Shown piece by piece: positions 1 to 8,254 of a stretch of 64,000 nucleotides of DNA. Position 1 is the stretch's first letter; the number at the start of each line of letters is the position of its first letter. The stretch lies in the NCBI RefSeq assembly GCF_002904335.1, contig NZ_PPHF01000046.1:1-64000 (forward strand), read 5' to 3'. Below the pieces are notes generated by a model that saw only the letters and a list, made by a program, of their open reading frames with translations, had not been told where the DNA came from and ran no database searches. A program made the translations under genes and the position numbers. Source of the DNA: Amycolatopsis sp. CA-126428 (GTDB taxonomy: Bacteria > Actinomycetota > Actinomycetes > Mycobacteriales > Pseudonocardiaceae).

Positions 1-33
1 ACGGGTGACATCCTTCCACGCAAGGCCGAAGCC

Positions 34-948
34 TCACACATGAGGTGTCAAGCAAACCCTGGGCAGACCCTTGCAGACGTCGCAGGGGCAGTGCCAGTCC
101 GGGTGATCGGGGTCCATCTGCGCGGTCAGGTCGATCTTCTCCAGGTGCACGTAGGACAAGAGCCGCTCGACCACAGCCGCCGGCTTGGGCTTTCCCCCGC
201 CCGCGCTGTCCGAGATCGGATAGAAGTGGCGAAGGCTGGACCGCGTACCCACGGCCGCGGCGAGCGCACCGTAGGCGAGTGCTCCGATCGACGATGTGTC
301 ACACCGGAGCAGGATTACCGGCGCGGGGATCTGCAGCAGGGCCGCCAACCCGTAGATCGCGTACTTCGTGCCCAGGGGGTCATTCGCGTGCTCGAAAGCG
401 ACAGCGATCGGCGTGCCCGCATCCGTGACGGCGTCGACCAAGCGCGGCAGCTTGTCCGGGTGCAACCAGCTCACGTGCAGGAACAGGGAGGCAGCGACGT
501 CCGGCCCCAGGGCTGTAGATCGCTGCAGCACGCTGTCCAGCCCGGCTTCGTCGTGCTCGCCGACATAGCCAGCGTCCGGAATCACGACCGGAAGGTCCAG
601 CCGGCGCTGATGCTGAATCCAACCGAGATCGAAGTGATCCGACGCCAAGGCCCGGTTCTTGCCCGTGTACCGGCTGCGGTCAACCAGAATCGGCCTGCGG
701 TAACACTGGCCGCGGACGAGGTGCTCAGCTTTCTGAAGAGCGCTCTCCCCAGTCAACACGATGCCCCCACCCAGGCGGTCCGAGCGCTCGATCGCGATGT
801 CGACACCGGCGTCGCTGGCATCTGCCTGAACGAGCAGGACGTCGGCCAAAACCGACTTCATCCGGCTGTACGGCGTGCTCTGCGCCGTTGTGGCGGCGAT
901 CGGGTTGACCACGCTGACCCCCTCGGGTCCCAAGTTGTCCGGATTCAT
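34..948 (-). CDS. TGT-like hypothetical protein, partner of the ImmA-type regulator
   Basis: Product of 304 residues with no confident family. The middle and end look like a TIM-barrel enzyme: alternating hydrophobic beta strands and glycine loops, for example around VILLRCDTSSIGALAYG. The C-terminus carries a CPCDVC cluster followed shortly by a His. The CxCxxC pattern recalls the zinc site of tRNA-guanine transglycosylases, although the usual ~25-residue Cys-to-His spacing is not kept because the protein ends soon after. Its ATG overlaps the stop of the upstream metalloprotease-regulator gene by 4 nt (ATGA), so the two are translationally coupled. It could be a substrate or target of that regulator, or a nucleic-acid modifying enzyme. 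The reading frame is clear; the function is not. Confidence 0.7.
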   Translation of the reverse strand: MNPDNLGPEGVSVVNPIAATTAQSTPYSRMKSVLADVLLVQADASDAGVDIAIERSDRLGGGIVLTGESALQKAEHLVRGQCYRRPILVDRSRYTGKNRALASDHFDLGWIQHQRRLDLPVVIPDAGYVGEHDEAGLDSVLQRSTALGPDVAASLFLHVSWLHPDKLPRLVDAVTDAGTPIAVAFEHANDPLGTKYAIYGLAALLQIPAPVILLRCDTSSIGALAYGALAAAVGTRSSLRHFYPISDSAGGGKPKPAAVVERLLSYVHLEKIDLTAQMDPDHPDWHCPCDVCKGLPRVCLTPHV

Positions 949-2030
949 GATCGCACCTCCACGGCGGCTAACTCGTCCACCACAAGGGGCAAGTAGTGAC
1001 GCCGGAACGGCTCCGGCAGCATCAGCGCGAGTCCAGCGACGGCGTCGACATCCTGCTCATGCCGGTCGAGCTGAGCCGCGATCAAGCCGGCGACATGACG
1101 AGGTGTCTCGGTCGGGAGGTCCCCGAGTTCGTGCTTGCTCCAGCCGTACTGGTTCAGTCGGATGCGGAAGGTCTTGAACTGGCTCGCGGAAATGCAATCG
1201 AGATCGGCCGCGCGCTGGATGAGCATCGCCATGGACACCTTCCAGGTCATCTTCAGGTCCGCGAGCTTCGCGAACTGCCGCACGGTCAACCCTCGCAGCA
1301 GGGGTTCAAGCTCCTTCGCCGGTGCGAGGAACTCGCCGGCGAACCGGTTCGCTTCCTTCTCCTGGTCGTCGGACGGCAACTGGTGCATGAGTAGGTGGCC
1401 GACCTCGTGCGCAAGGGTGAAACGCTCGCGGTCAGGTGGAAGGTCGCGGTTGAGGAGGATCAGCGGTTGCCCGTCCATGGGCCAGGTGCTCACCGCGTCC
1501 TGCGCGGCAGTGCCCAAGTCACGGCGCACAAGGCGGACGCCGGCGGACTCCAGCAGTCCGACCAGGTCCTCGACGGGACCGTCCGGTAGACCCCACGCAC
1601 GCCGTAGAGAAGCTGCGACGGCTGAGGGATCACCGTGTTCGGCAATCGGCATCCGGGTCAACTGGAGGAGCTGCGGCCTCGAGTCATTCACGTCTTCGGA
1701 CAAGCCGTCGACGGACAACCGCGTCAGCTGGGTGAGCCCTTCGACCGCACGCATCACCTTCACCGACATGGCGCTGGAGCGCCGGCGATGGTGCAGGCAG
1801 GTGACCTCGACGCCACCGATCGGATCGGTTACCCGCAGCAAATCCGCGGGCACAGCCAAGGCGTCGGCAATGGCGACGAGGTACTCCGCCGACAGCGGGA
1901 GGAGTCCTTTTTCCACCTTCGAGACGAACCCCTGTGAGACTCCAGCTGCCTGGGCCAGGTCGACCTGAGCCCAGCGTCGGGCTTCGCGCACCGTGCGGAC
2001 CATGCGCGCGACAGCGGCTGTCTCACTCAT
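945..2030 (-). CDS. XRE-family regulator with ImmA/IrrE metallopeptidase domain
   Basis: Product of 361 residues. An N-terminal Cro/XRE helix-turn-helix (about residues 8-65, core LAQAAGVSQGFVSKVEKG) is joined to a zinc peptidase domain of the ImmA/IrrE family (DUF955) with the signature HEVGHLLMH at residues 208-216 and a downstream Glu-rich helix around residue 226 (EKEANRFAGEFLAP). Proteins of this build are stress or phage-type regulators that cleave a repressor or act as antitoxin-like switches. It is the first gene of a two-gene unit and overlaps the next gene by 4 nt. The ATG lies just inside a short divergent intergenic region shared with the fabG-like gene. The domain call is firm; the biological signal sensed is unknown. 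Confidence 0.9.
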   Translation of the reverse strand: MSETAAVARMVRTVREARRWAQVDLAQAAGVSQGFVSKVEKGLLPLSAEYLVAIADALAVPADLLRVTDPIGGVEVTCLHHRRRSSAMSVKVMRAVEGLTQLTRLSVDGLSEDVNDSRPQLLQLTRMPIAEHGDPSAVAASLRRAWGLPDGPVEDLVGLLESAGVRLVRRDLGTAAQDAVSTWPMDGQPLILLNRDLPPDRERFTLAHEVGHLLMHQLPSDDQEKEANRFAGEFLAPAKELEPLLRGLTVRQFAKLADLKMTWKVSMAMLIQRAADLDCISASQFKTFRIRLNQYGWSKHELGDLPTETPRHVAGLIAAQLDRHEQDVDAVAGLALMLPEPFRRHYLPLVVDELAAVEVRS

Positions 2031-2264
2031 CAGACCTCGCTCCCAGTTCGACCATCAGCCGAAAGCCTACCAAAACCGCGCTCGAATATTCCGAACCGAC
2101 GCCGTCGGGGTACAGCAACATGTTCCAGCGAGTCAAGAGCACGGCGGGCCGGACTACCCGAAGCGGTTCCACCAAGCGGAGCAGTGACCATCGCGCGATC
2201 GGACGCCGCTATGATCGTGCGCATGGTGTCACCACTTTGGGGATCACTCCCGCGTATCGTCGAG

Positions 2265-2283
2265 AAAGCAACCGCTTAGTAGG
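2265..2283. promoter_or_regulatory. Candidate regulator site (AAGC-N4-GCTT inverted repeat)
   Basis: AAGCAACCGCTTAGTAGGC lies about 45 nt upstream of the fabG-like start. Almost the same string, AAGCGACCGCTTAGTATGG, occurs upstream of the crotonase gene at 20587-20605. The inverted AAGC/GCTT halves and the conserved TAG tail suggest a TetR-type operator or a shared promoter element. Function is inferred only from recurrence and position. Confidence 0.4.
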
Positions 2284-2326
2284 CTCGCGGGCACGAGCCC
2301 GTTTCTCAACGACGAGGAGGTCCCCC

Positions 2327-3088
2327 GTGACCGATTCCCCTTCCCGTGTCGCCGTGGTCACCGGTGCCGGCCGCGGCATCGGCGCCGCCGTGGCCGCCCG
2401 GCTGGCCGATGACGGCTTCGCCGTCGGGCTGCTGGACCTGGACGAGGCCGGCGTCAAGCAGGGCGCCGAGGCGATCGTCGCCAAGGGCGGCAAGGCCGTC
2501 GGGGTCGCCCTCGACGTCAGCGACGCCGAGCAGGTCGAGTCGGCCGTCGCCCGCGTCGCCGACGAGCTCGGGCCGCCGGTCGTGCTGGTCAACAACGCCG
2601 GCATCACCCGGGACAACCTGATCTTCAAGATGACCGAGCAGGAGTGGGACTCCGTGCTCGACGTGCACCTCAAGGGCTCCTTCCTGATGACCCGCGCGGT
2701 GCAGAAGCACATGACCGAGCAGAAGTACGGCCGGATCGTCAACCTGTCGAGCACTTCGGCGCTGGGCAACCGCGGCCAGGTCAACTACGCCGCCGCCAAG
2801 GCCGGCATGCAGGGCTTCACCAAGACCCTCGCGATCGAGCTGGGCAAGTTCAACGTCACGGCCAACGCGATCGCGCCGGGCTTCATCGCCACCGACATGA
2901 CCGCGGCGACCGCCGAGCGGCTCGGCATGAGCTTCGAGGACTTCAAGGCGGCGGCCGCGTCGCAGATCCCGGTGCAGCGCGTCGGCACGCCCGAGGACAT
3001 CGCCAACCTGGCGTCGTACCTGGTCAGCGAGGGCGCCGGGTTCGTCTCCGGCCAGGTCGTCTACGTCGCCGGCGGACCGAAGGACTGA
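2327..3088 (+). CDS. fabG: FabG-like SDR, 3-oxoacyl-(ACP/CoA) reductase
   Basis: Product of 253 residues, normal for classical short-chain dehydrogenases. It carries the TGAGRGIG nucleotide-binding loop near the N-terminus, NNAG, the catalytic Ser-Tyr-Lys set (LSSTSALGNRGQVNYAAAKAG) and the C-terminal substrate loop. It probably reduces a 3-oxoacyl thioester with NAD(P)H. The open frame extends further upstream, but the GTG at 2327 is chosen because a strong GAGGAGG lies 7 nt before it and the family N-terminus starts here. The MaoC-type hydratase begins 4 nt after its stop, so the pair may run reduction and hydration/dehydration of acyl chains. Exact substrate (ACP or CoA) cannot be told from sequence. 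Confidence 0.9.
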   Translation: MTDSPSRVAVVTGAGRGIGAAVAARLADDGFAVGLLDLDEAGVKQGAEAIVAKGGKAVGVALDVSDAEQVESAVARVADELGPPVVLVNNAGITRDNLIFKMTEQEWDSVLDVHLKGSFLMTRAVQKHMTEQKYGRIVNLSSTSALGNRGQVNYAAAKAGMQGFTKTLAIELGKFNVTANAIAPGFIATDMTAATAERLGMSFEDFKAAAASQIPVQRVGTPEDIANLASYLVSEGAGFVSGQVVYVAGGPKD

Positions 3089-3092
3089 GCAC

Positions 3093-3545
3093 ATGCGCGT
3101 ATTCGGCACCCTCGACGAGTTCGCCGCCGCAGCCGGCGAGCACCTCGGGTACAGCGAGTGGCTGACGATCACCCAGGAGCGCGTGAACCAGTTCGCCGAC
3201 GCCACCGACGACCACCAGTGGATCCACGTCGACGAGCCGATGGCGGCCGCGGGCCCGTTCGGCGGCACCATCGCCCACGGCTTCCTGACGCTGTCGCTGC
3301 TGTCGGCGTTCGGCCCGAAGATCTACCGGGTCGACGGCATCAGGATGGGCATCAACTACGGCCTCAACAAGGTCCGCTTCCCGCAGCCGGTGAAGGTCGG
3401 CTCGAAGGTGCGCGCCGGGGCGGAGCTGGTGGAGATCACCGACATCCCGGGCGGCAAGCAGGCGGTGTCGAAGTGGACGGTCGAAATCGACGGCGAAGCG
3501 AAGCCCGCTTGCGTCGCCGAGTGGGTCACCCGGTTCCTGGCGTGA
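3093..3545 (+). CDS. MaoC-family (R)-hydratase/dehydratase
   Basis: Product of 150 residues with a single hot-dog fold. The hydratase-2 motif is present: Asp and His in DDHQWIHVD, followed by FGGTIAHGF. The usual reaction is reversible hydration of a 2-enoyl-thioester to the (R)-3-hydroxy form. It starts 4 nt after the SDR stop and is clearly in the same transcript. It is followed by a hairpin terminator at 3548-3575, so the two genes form a compact unit separate from the acyl-CoA dehydrogenase operon. Confidence 0.9.
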   Translation: MRVFGTLDEFAAAAGEHLGYSEWLTITQERVNQFADATDDHQWIHVDEPMAAAGPFGGTIAHGFLTLSLLSAFGPKIYRVDGIRMGINYGLNKVRFPQPVKVGSKVRAGAELVEITDIPGGKQAVSKWTVEIDGEAKPACVAEWVTRFLA

Positions 3546-3547
3546 CC

Positions 3548-3575
3548 ACCCGGCCGGGGTGCGCCCCGGCCGGGT
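3548..3575. terminator. Hairpin terminator after the SDR-MaoC pair
   Basis: Perfect 12-bp stem (ACCCGGCCGGGG / CCCCGGCCGGGT) with a TGCG loop, directly after the MaoC stop. No U-tract follows, as is common in actinobacteria. Confidence 0.75.
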
Positions 3576-3586
3576 CCGCTGTACGA

Positions 3587-3606
3587 CATACCGACTAGTC
3601 GGTATG
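3587..3606. promoter_or_regulatory. TetR-type operator, 20-bp perfect palindrome
   Basis: CATACCGACTAGTCGGTATG is a perfect inverted repeat 29 nt before the start of the kinase-like gene that opens the acyl-CoA dehydrogenase operon. A variant matching at 16 of 20 positions lies before the acyl-CoA ligase (16151-16170), and a looser one (15 of 20) lies before the SDR pair (23525-23544). Size, symmetry and promoter-proximal position fit a TetR repressor; the TetR gene at 13228-13851 is the nearest candidate. Confidence 0.75.
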
Positions 3607-3635
3607 CTCTCCGGAATGGAGTTTGAGGAGGCCGC

Positions 3636-4652
3636 ATGAACCCGCCAGGACTCGACCTGGGCCGCCTGCGCGCCCACCTGGACGCGCACCGGCCCGGGAT
3701 GGCCGCCGGCGAGCTGACCGCGGACGTCGTGGAGGGCGGCCGGTCGAACCTCACCTACGTGGTGGGCGACGGCCGGTCGCGCTGGGTGGTGCGCCGCCCG
3801 CCGCTCGGGCACGTGCTGCCCACCGCGCACGACATGAGCCGCGAGTTCCGGGTGATCTCCGGCCTGCGCGACACCGCCGTGCCGGTGCCCGAAGCGCTGC
3901 TGCTCTGCGAAGACCCCGACGTCCTCGGGGCGCCCTTCTACGTGATGAGCTTCGTCGAGGGCACGCCCTACCGGACCGCGGACCAGCTGAGCGAACTCGG
4001 CCCGGACCGCACCCGGACGATGGCCGACGCGCTGGTCGGCACCCTCGTCGACCTGCACGCGGTGGACCCGGCCGCCGTCGGGCTGGGCGGCTTCGGCCGC
4101 CCCGAGGGCTTCCTGGAACGGCAGCTGCGGCGGTGGAAGAAGCAGCTGGACGCCTCCCGCAGCCGCGATCTCCCGGGCGTCGACGAGCTGCACGACCGGC
4201 TCGCGGCGGCGGTGCCGGTGTCCGGGGAGCCGTCGATCATCCACGGCGACTACCGCCTCGACAACGTCCTGGTCGACGGCGACGACCGGATCTCGGCGGT
4301 GCTCGACTGGGAGATGTCGACGCTGGGCGACCCGCTGACCGACCTCGCGCTGCTGGTGGCCTACGCCGAGCGCGACAAGGTGTCGCTGCCGTTCGTGTCC
4401 AACGCCAGCTCGGCGCCGGGCTACCCGGGCACCGACGAAGTGGTCGCCCGCTACGCCGAGCTGTCCGGGCGGGACGTCTCGCAGCTGGACTGGTACGTCA
4501 GCTTCGCGTTCTTCAAGCTGGCCGTGATCCTGGAAGGCATCTACTACCGCTTCAGCAAGGGCCAGACGGTCGGGGCGGGTTTCGAAGGCGTCGGTGCCGG
4601 GGTCGCGCCGCTCATCGCGCACGGCAACGAGATTCTCAAAGAGGAGAAGTAA
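3636..4652 (+). CDS. APH-like phosphotransferase (ACAD10/11 kinase-domain type)
   Basis: Product of 338 residues with an aminoglycoside-phosphotransferase fold. Visible parts are an N-terminal nucleotide lobe, the catalytic loop IIHGDYRLDNVLV (Asp acting as base, Asn as metal ligand) and the metal-binding Asp in AVLDWEMSTLGDPLTDLA. Its downstream neighbour is an acyl-CoA dehydrogenase of the ACAD10/11 kind. In animals these two activities are one fused protein acting on 4-hydroxy-acyl-CoAs; here they are adjacent genes with no gap (TAA then ATG). The likely role is phosphorylation of a hydroxyacyl-CoA before elimination. GAGGAGG precedes the ATG, and the operator palindrome lies just upstream. 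Confidence 0.85.
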   Translation: MNPPGLDLGRLRAHLDAHRPGMAAGELTADVVEGGRSNLTYVVGDGRSRWVVRRPPLGHVLPTAHDMSREFRVISGLRDTAVPVPEALLLCEDPDVLGAPFYVMSFVEGTPYRTADQLSELGPDRTRTMADALVGTLVDLHAVDPAAVGLGGFGRPEGFLERQLRRWKKQLDASRSRDLPGVDELHDRLAAAVPVSGEPSIIHGDYRLDNVLVDGDDRISAVLDWEMSTLGDPLTDLALLVAYAERDKVSLPFVSNASSAPGYPGTDEVVARYAELSGRDVSQLDWYVSFAFFKLAVILEGIYYRFSKGQTVGAGFEGVGAGVAPLIAHGNEILKEEK

Positions 4653-5876
4653 ATGGACTTCGCGTTCGACGAGAAGACCGAGGAGCTGCGCGGGCGGCTC
4701 CTCGAGTTCATGGACTCGCACATCTACCCCGCCGAGCCGGTGTTCGAGCAACAGCTCGCCGAACGCGACGACCCGTGGGCCATCCCGCCGGTCGTCGAGG
4801 AGCTCAAGGCCGAGGCCCGCAAGCGCGGCCTGTGGAACTTCTTCCTCCCCGGCGACCACGGCGCGGGCCTGACGAACCTCCAGTACGCGCCGCTGGCGGA
4901 GATCACCGGCCGCAGCATCCGGCTCGCGCCGACCGCGCTCAACTGCGCCGCGCCCGACACCGGGAACATGGAAGTGCTGACCATGTTCGGCAACGAGCAG
5001 CAGCAGAAGCAGTGGCTGGAACCGTTGCTGAACGGGGAAATCCGCTCGGCGTTCGCGATGACCGAGCCGGACGTCGCCTCCTCCGACGCCCGCAACATCG
5101 AGACGGCCATCCGGCGTGACGGCGACGAGTACGTCGTCAACGGCCGCAAGTGGTACATCTCCGGCGCGATGAACCCCGCGTGCAAGATCTTCATCGTGAT
5201 GGGCAAGACCGATCCCGAAGCCGCGCCGCACAAGCAGCAGAGCATGATCCTGGTCCCCCGCGACACGCCGGGCGTCACGGTCAAGCGCGGCATGCACGTC
5301 TTCGGCTACGACGACAGCGACCACGGCGGCCACGCCGAGGTGCTCTTCGAAGACGTCCGCGTGCCGGTCGAGAACCTCATCGCCGGCGAGGGCGACGGGT
5401 TCGCCATCGCCCAGGCCCGGCTCGGCCCGGGCCGCATCCACCACTGCATGCGCGCCATCGGCATGGCCGAGCGCGCGCTGGAGCTCATGTGCCGCCGGGC
5501 GATCTCGCGCGAGGCGTTCGGCAAGCCGATCGCGCAGCAGGGCGTCGTGCAGGACTGGATCGCCGAATCGCGCGTCAAGATCGAGCAGCAGCGGCTGCTG
5601 GTGCTCAAGACCGCGTGGCTGATGGACACCGTCGGCAACCAGGGCGCGCACACCGAGATCCAGGCGATCAAGATCTCCACCCCGATCACCGTCGAGTGGA
5701 TCCTCGACAAGGCCGTGCAGGTGCACGGCGCGGGCGGGGTCAGCCAGGACTTCCCGCTGGCCGCGATGTGGGCCGGGAACCGCACGCTGCGCCTGGCCGA
5801 CGGGCCGGACGAGGTCCACAAGCGCTCGCTGGCCCGGCGCGAACTGAAGAAGTACCTCTCGGAGGGCGCGAAGTGA
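4653..5876 (+). CDS. Acyl-CoA dehydrogenase, ACAD10/11-like
   Basis: Product of 407 residues with full acyl-CoA dehydrogenase architecture: an N-terminal helical domain, a central beta domain with AMTEPDVASSDA, and a C-terminal four-helix bundle. The C-terminal LADGPDEVHKRS supplies the Glu expected as catalytic base in this subfamily. It starts immediately after the kinase stop and shares GTGA with the following dehydrogenase. With the kinase it probably processes hydroxylated acyl-CoAs, since phosphorylation and elimination give an enoyl-CoA. The assignment to this subgroup rests on the C-terminal motif and on the neighbour. Confidence 0.9.
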   Translation: MDFAFDEKTEELRGRLLEFMDSHIYPAEPVFEQQLAERDDPWAIPPVVEELKAEARKRGLWNFFLPGDHGAGLTNLQYAPLAEITGRSIRLAPTALNCAAPDTGNMEVLTMFGNEQQQKQWLEPLLNGEIRSAFAMTEPDVASSDARNIETAIRRDGDEYVVNGRKWYISGAMNPACKIFIVMGKTDPEAAPHKQQSMILVPRDTPGVTVKRGMHVFGYDDSDHGGHAEVLFEDVRVPVENLIAGEGDGFAIAQARLGPGRIHHCMRAIGMAERALELMCRRAISREAFGKPIAQQGVVQDWIAESRVKIEQQRLLVLKTAWLMDTVGNQGAHTEIQAIKISTPITVEWILDKAVQVHGAGGVSQDFPLAAMWAGNRTLRLADGPDEVHKRSLARRELKKYLSEGAK

Positions 5877-7057
5877 CTGTCACCGCCGAAGACCTGACCC
5901 GCCAGGCCACCGAATTCCTGGCCGCGCACGACCCCGCGTCCACCGACCGCATGGACTTCCTGCGGGCCCGGTTCGACGCCGGGCTGGCCTGGATCCACTT
6001 CCCCGCCGGGCTCGGCGGGCAGAACGCGCCGCGCGCGCTGCAGTCCGCTGTGGACGAAGTGTTCACCGCGGCGGGCGCGCCGGACAACAACCCGCGCCGG
6101 ATCGGCATCGGCCTCGGCATGGCCGCGCCGACCATCCTCGCCTTCGGCACGCCGGAGCAGCGCGAGCGCTTCCTGCGTCCACTGTGGACCGGCGAGGAGG
6201 TGTGGTGCCAGCTGTTCTCCGAGCCGGGCGCGGGCTCCGACCTCGCCGCGCTGGGCACCCGGGCGGTGCGTGACGGCGACGACTGGATCGTCACCGGCCA
6301 GAAGGTGTGGACCTCGGGCGCGCACGAGTCCCAGTGGGCGATCCTGGTCACCCGCACCGACCCGGACGTGCCGAAGCACCAGGGCATGACGTACTTCCTG
6401 TGCGACATGACCGCGCCCGGCGTCGAGGTCCGGCCGCTGCGCCAGATCACCGGCGAGGCCGAGTTCAACGAGGTCTTCCTGACCGACGTCCGCATCCCGG
6501 ACACCCAGCGCCTCGGCGCGGTCGGCGAAGGCTGGAAGGTCGCGCAGACGACGCTGATGAACGAGCGCGTCGCGATCGGCGGGTACGTCCAGCCCCGCGA
6601 AGGCGGCCTGATCGGGATCGTCGCGAAGACCTGGCGCGAGCGGCCCGAGCTGCGCACGCCGGAGCTGCGCGACCGCCTGGTCCGGCACTGGGTCGAGGCG
6701 GAAACGCTGCGGCTGGCCGGTACCCGGCTGCGCCAGCAGCTGACCGCGGGCGCGCCCGGGCCGGAGGGCTCGGCCATGAAGGTCGCGTTCTCGGAGCTGA
6801 ACCAGGCGCTCACCGGCCTGGAGGTCGAACTGCTCGGCGAAGAGGGCCTGGCCTACGACGACTGGACGTTCCGGCGGCCGGCGATCGTCGACTTCACCGG
6901 CCGCGAAGCCGGCTACCGCTACCTGCGCGCGAAGGGGAACTCCATCGAGGGCGGCACCTCGGAGGTCCTGCGCAACATCATCGCCGAGCGCGTGCTGGGC
7001 CTGCCCTCGGAGCCGCGCGTCGACAAGGACGTCGCCTGGAAGGACCTCCCCCGATGA
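5873..7057 (+). CDS. Acyl-CoA dehydrogenase (Glu-bearing subunit of a likely pair)
   Basis: Product of 394 residues. The frame is open far upstream, but the GTG at 5873, overlapping the previous stop as GTGA, gives the normal family N-terminus. FAD/substrate motifs include LFSEPGAGSDLAALGTRA and VTGQKVWTSGAH. The C-terminal GNSIEGGTSEVLRNIIAERV carries the catalytic Glu in the SEV position. It overlaps the next dehydrogenase by 4 nt. The next protein lacks an obvious base, so the two could form an alpha2beta2 enzyme like the FadE28/FadE29-type heteromers of actinobacterial sterol degradation. The substrate is not evident. Confidence 0.9.
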   Translation: MTVTAEDLTRQATEFLAAHDPASTDRMDFLRARFDAGLAWIHFPAGLGGQNAPRALQSAVDEVFTAAGAPDNNPRRIGIGLGMAAPTILAFGTPEQRERFLRPLWTGEEVWCQLFSEPGAGSDLAALGTRAVRDGDDWIVTGQKVWTSGAHESQWAILVTRTDPDVPKHQGMTYFLCDMTAPGVEVRPLRQITGEAEFNEVFLTDVRIPDTQRLGAVGEGWKVAQTTLMNERVAIGGYVQPREGGLIGIVAKTWRERPELRTPELRDRLVRHWVEAETLRLAGTRLRQQLTAGAPGPEGSAMKVAFSELNQALTGLEVELLGEEGLAYDDWTFRRPAIVDFTGREAGYRYLRAKGNSIEGGTSEVLRNIIAERVLGLPSEPRVDKDVAWKDLPR

Positions 7058-8148
7058 CCGATCTGCTCTATTCCGAGGTCGAAGAGGACCTGCGGGCTTC
7101 GGTCCGCGACCTGCTCAAGGCCAAGGCCGGCGCCGAAGCCCTGCTCGCGCGCGTCGAGACGGCGGAGCCCTACGACCTGAAGCTGTGGCGCACGCTGGCC
7201 GACGAGGTGGGCGTGGCCGGGCTGGCGGTGCCGGAGGAGCTGGGCGGCCACGGCGCCTCGGCCCGCGAAGTCGCCGTGGTGGCCGAAGAACTGGGCCGCA
7301 GTGTCGCGCCCGTGCCGTTCCTCGGCAGCGTCGTGCTGGCGACGACGGCGCTGGTGCACGCCGGCGCGCGTGACTTCGTCGGCCGGCTCGCGGCGGGCCA
7401 GGCGATCGGCGCGCTGGCGGTGCCGCTGTCGACGGCGCCGGGCGCGGGCTTCCCGTCGTCGGTGACGGCGGCCGCGGACGGCACGTTGCGCGGCCGCGTG
7501 GGCACGGTCGCCGACGCGTCGGTGGCGGACCTGCTGGTCGTCCCGGCCGCGGGCCCCGACGGGCCGGCGCTGTACGTGGTCGAGGCGTCGGCGGCGACGG
7601 TGTCGGAACTGGTGTCGTTCGACCTGACGCGGCGCGTGGCCGACGTGGTCCTGGACAACGCCCCGGCCACGCTGGTCGCCTCGGGGCCGGAGGCCGCCGC
7701 GGCGCTGGAGCAGGCGCTGCTGTTCGGGGCGGGCATCCTCGCGTCGGAGCAGACGGGCGTCGCCGAGTGGGCGCTCACCGAGACGGTGACCTACCTCAAG
7801 GGCCGGTACCAGTTCGGCCGCCCGGTCGGCGGGTTCCAGTCCCTCAAGCACCGGCTGGCGAACCTGTACACGGACCTTGTCCTCGCCCGCGCGACGGCCC
7901 GCAACGCCGCGGACGCGCTGGCCACGGGCACCGACGTGCCGATCGCGGTGGCGGTGGCCCAGGCCCGCAACGCCCCGATCGCCGTGCACGCGACGGAGGA
8001 GGCGATCCAGCTGCACGGCGGCATCGGGATGACTTGGGAGCACCCGGCGCACCTGTACCTCAAGCGCGCCAAGGCGGACGAGCTCGCCCTCGGCACCCCG
8101 GGCCGGCACCGGGCCCGGCTGGCGGACCTGATCGACCTGCCCGCCTGA
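7054..8148 (+). CDS. Acyl-CoA dehydrogenase-like subunit lacking the usual base
   Basis: Product of 364 residues with a compact acyl-CoA dehydrogenase fold; the start at 7054 overlaps the previous stop by 4 nt (ATGA). The middle region is alanine- and valine-rich and poorly conserved, whereas the C-terminal bundle (KGRYQFGRPVGGFQSLKHRL, QLHGGIGMTWEHPAHLYLKR) is clear. The usual Glu motif seen in the preceding paralogue is absent, so it is best read as the partner subunit of a heteromeric dehydrogenase. It ends the operon and is followed directly by a strong terminator. Confidence 0.88.
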   Translation: MTDLLYSEVEEDLRASVRDLLKAKAGAEALLARVETAEPYDLKLWRTLADEVGVAGLAVPEELGGHGASAREVAVVAEELGRSVAPVPFLGSVVLATTALVHAGARDFVGRLAAGQAIGALAVPLSTAPGAGFPSSVTAAADGTLRGRVGTVADASVADLLVVPAAGPDGPALYVVEASAATVSELVSFDLTRRVADVVLDNAPATLVASGPEAAAALEQALLFGAGILASEQTGVAEWALTETVTYLKGRYQFGRPVGGFQSLKHRLANLYTDLVLARATARNAADALATGTDVPIAVAVAQARNAPIAVHATEEAIQLHGGIGMTWEHPAHLYLKRAKADELALGTPGRHRARLADLIDLPA

Positions 8149-8154
8149 GTTCCC

Positions 8155-8194
8155 GGAAACGGCCCGTTCCCCGCTCGGGGAACGGGCCGTTTCC
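8155..8194. terminator. Strong hairpin terminator ending the dehydrogenase operon
   Basis: Perfect 18-bp stem (left arm 8155-8172, right arm 8177-8194) with a GCTC loop, 6 nt after the last dehydrogenase stop. It isolates the next gene. Confidence 0.85.
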
Positions 8195-8254
8195 GCGTTC
8201 CGCAACACATTCGGCCGTGCCGGGCGACGCGCGGCCTGCCGTACGCTGGCTTCC

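Noticed and set aside
3024..5819. 931-codon minus-strand frame across the acyl-CoA genes
   Set aside because: Opposite well-supported genes with conserved motifs; low-complexity Arg/Gly/His/Val-rich translation without a start context.
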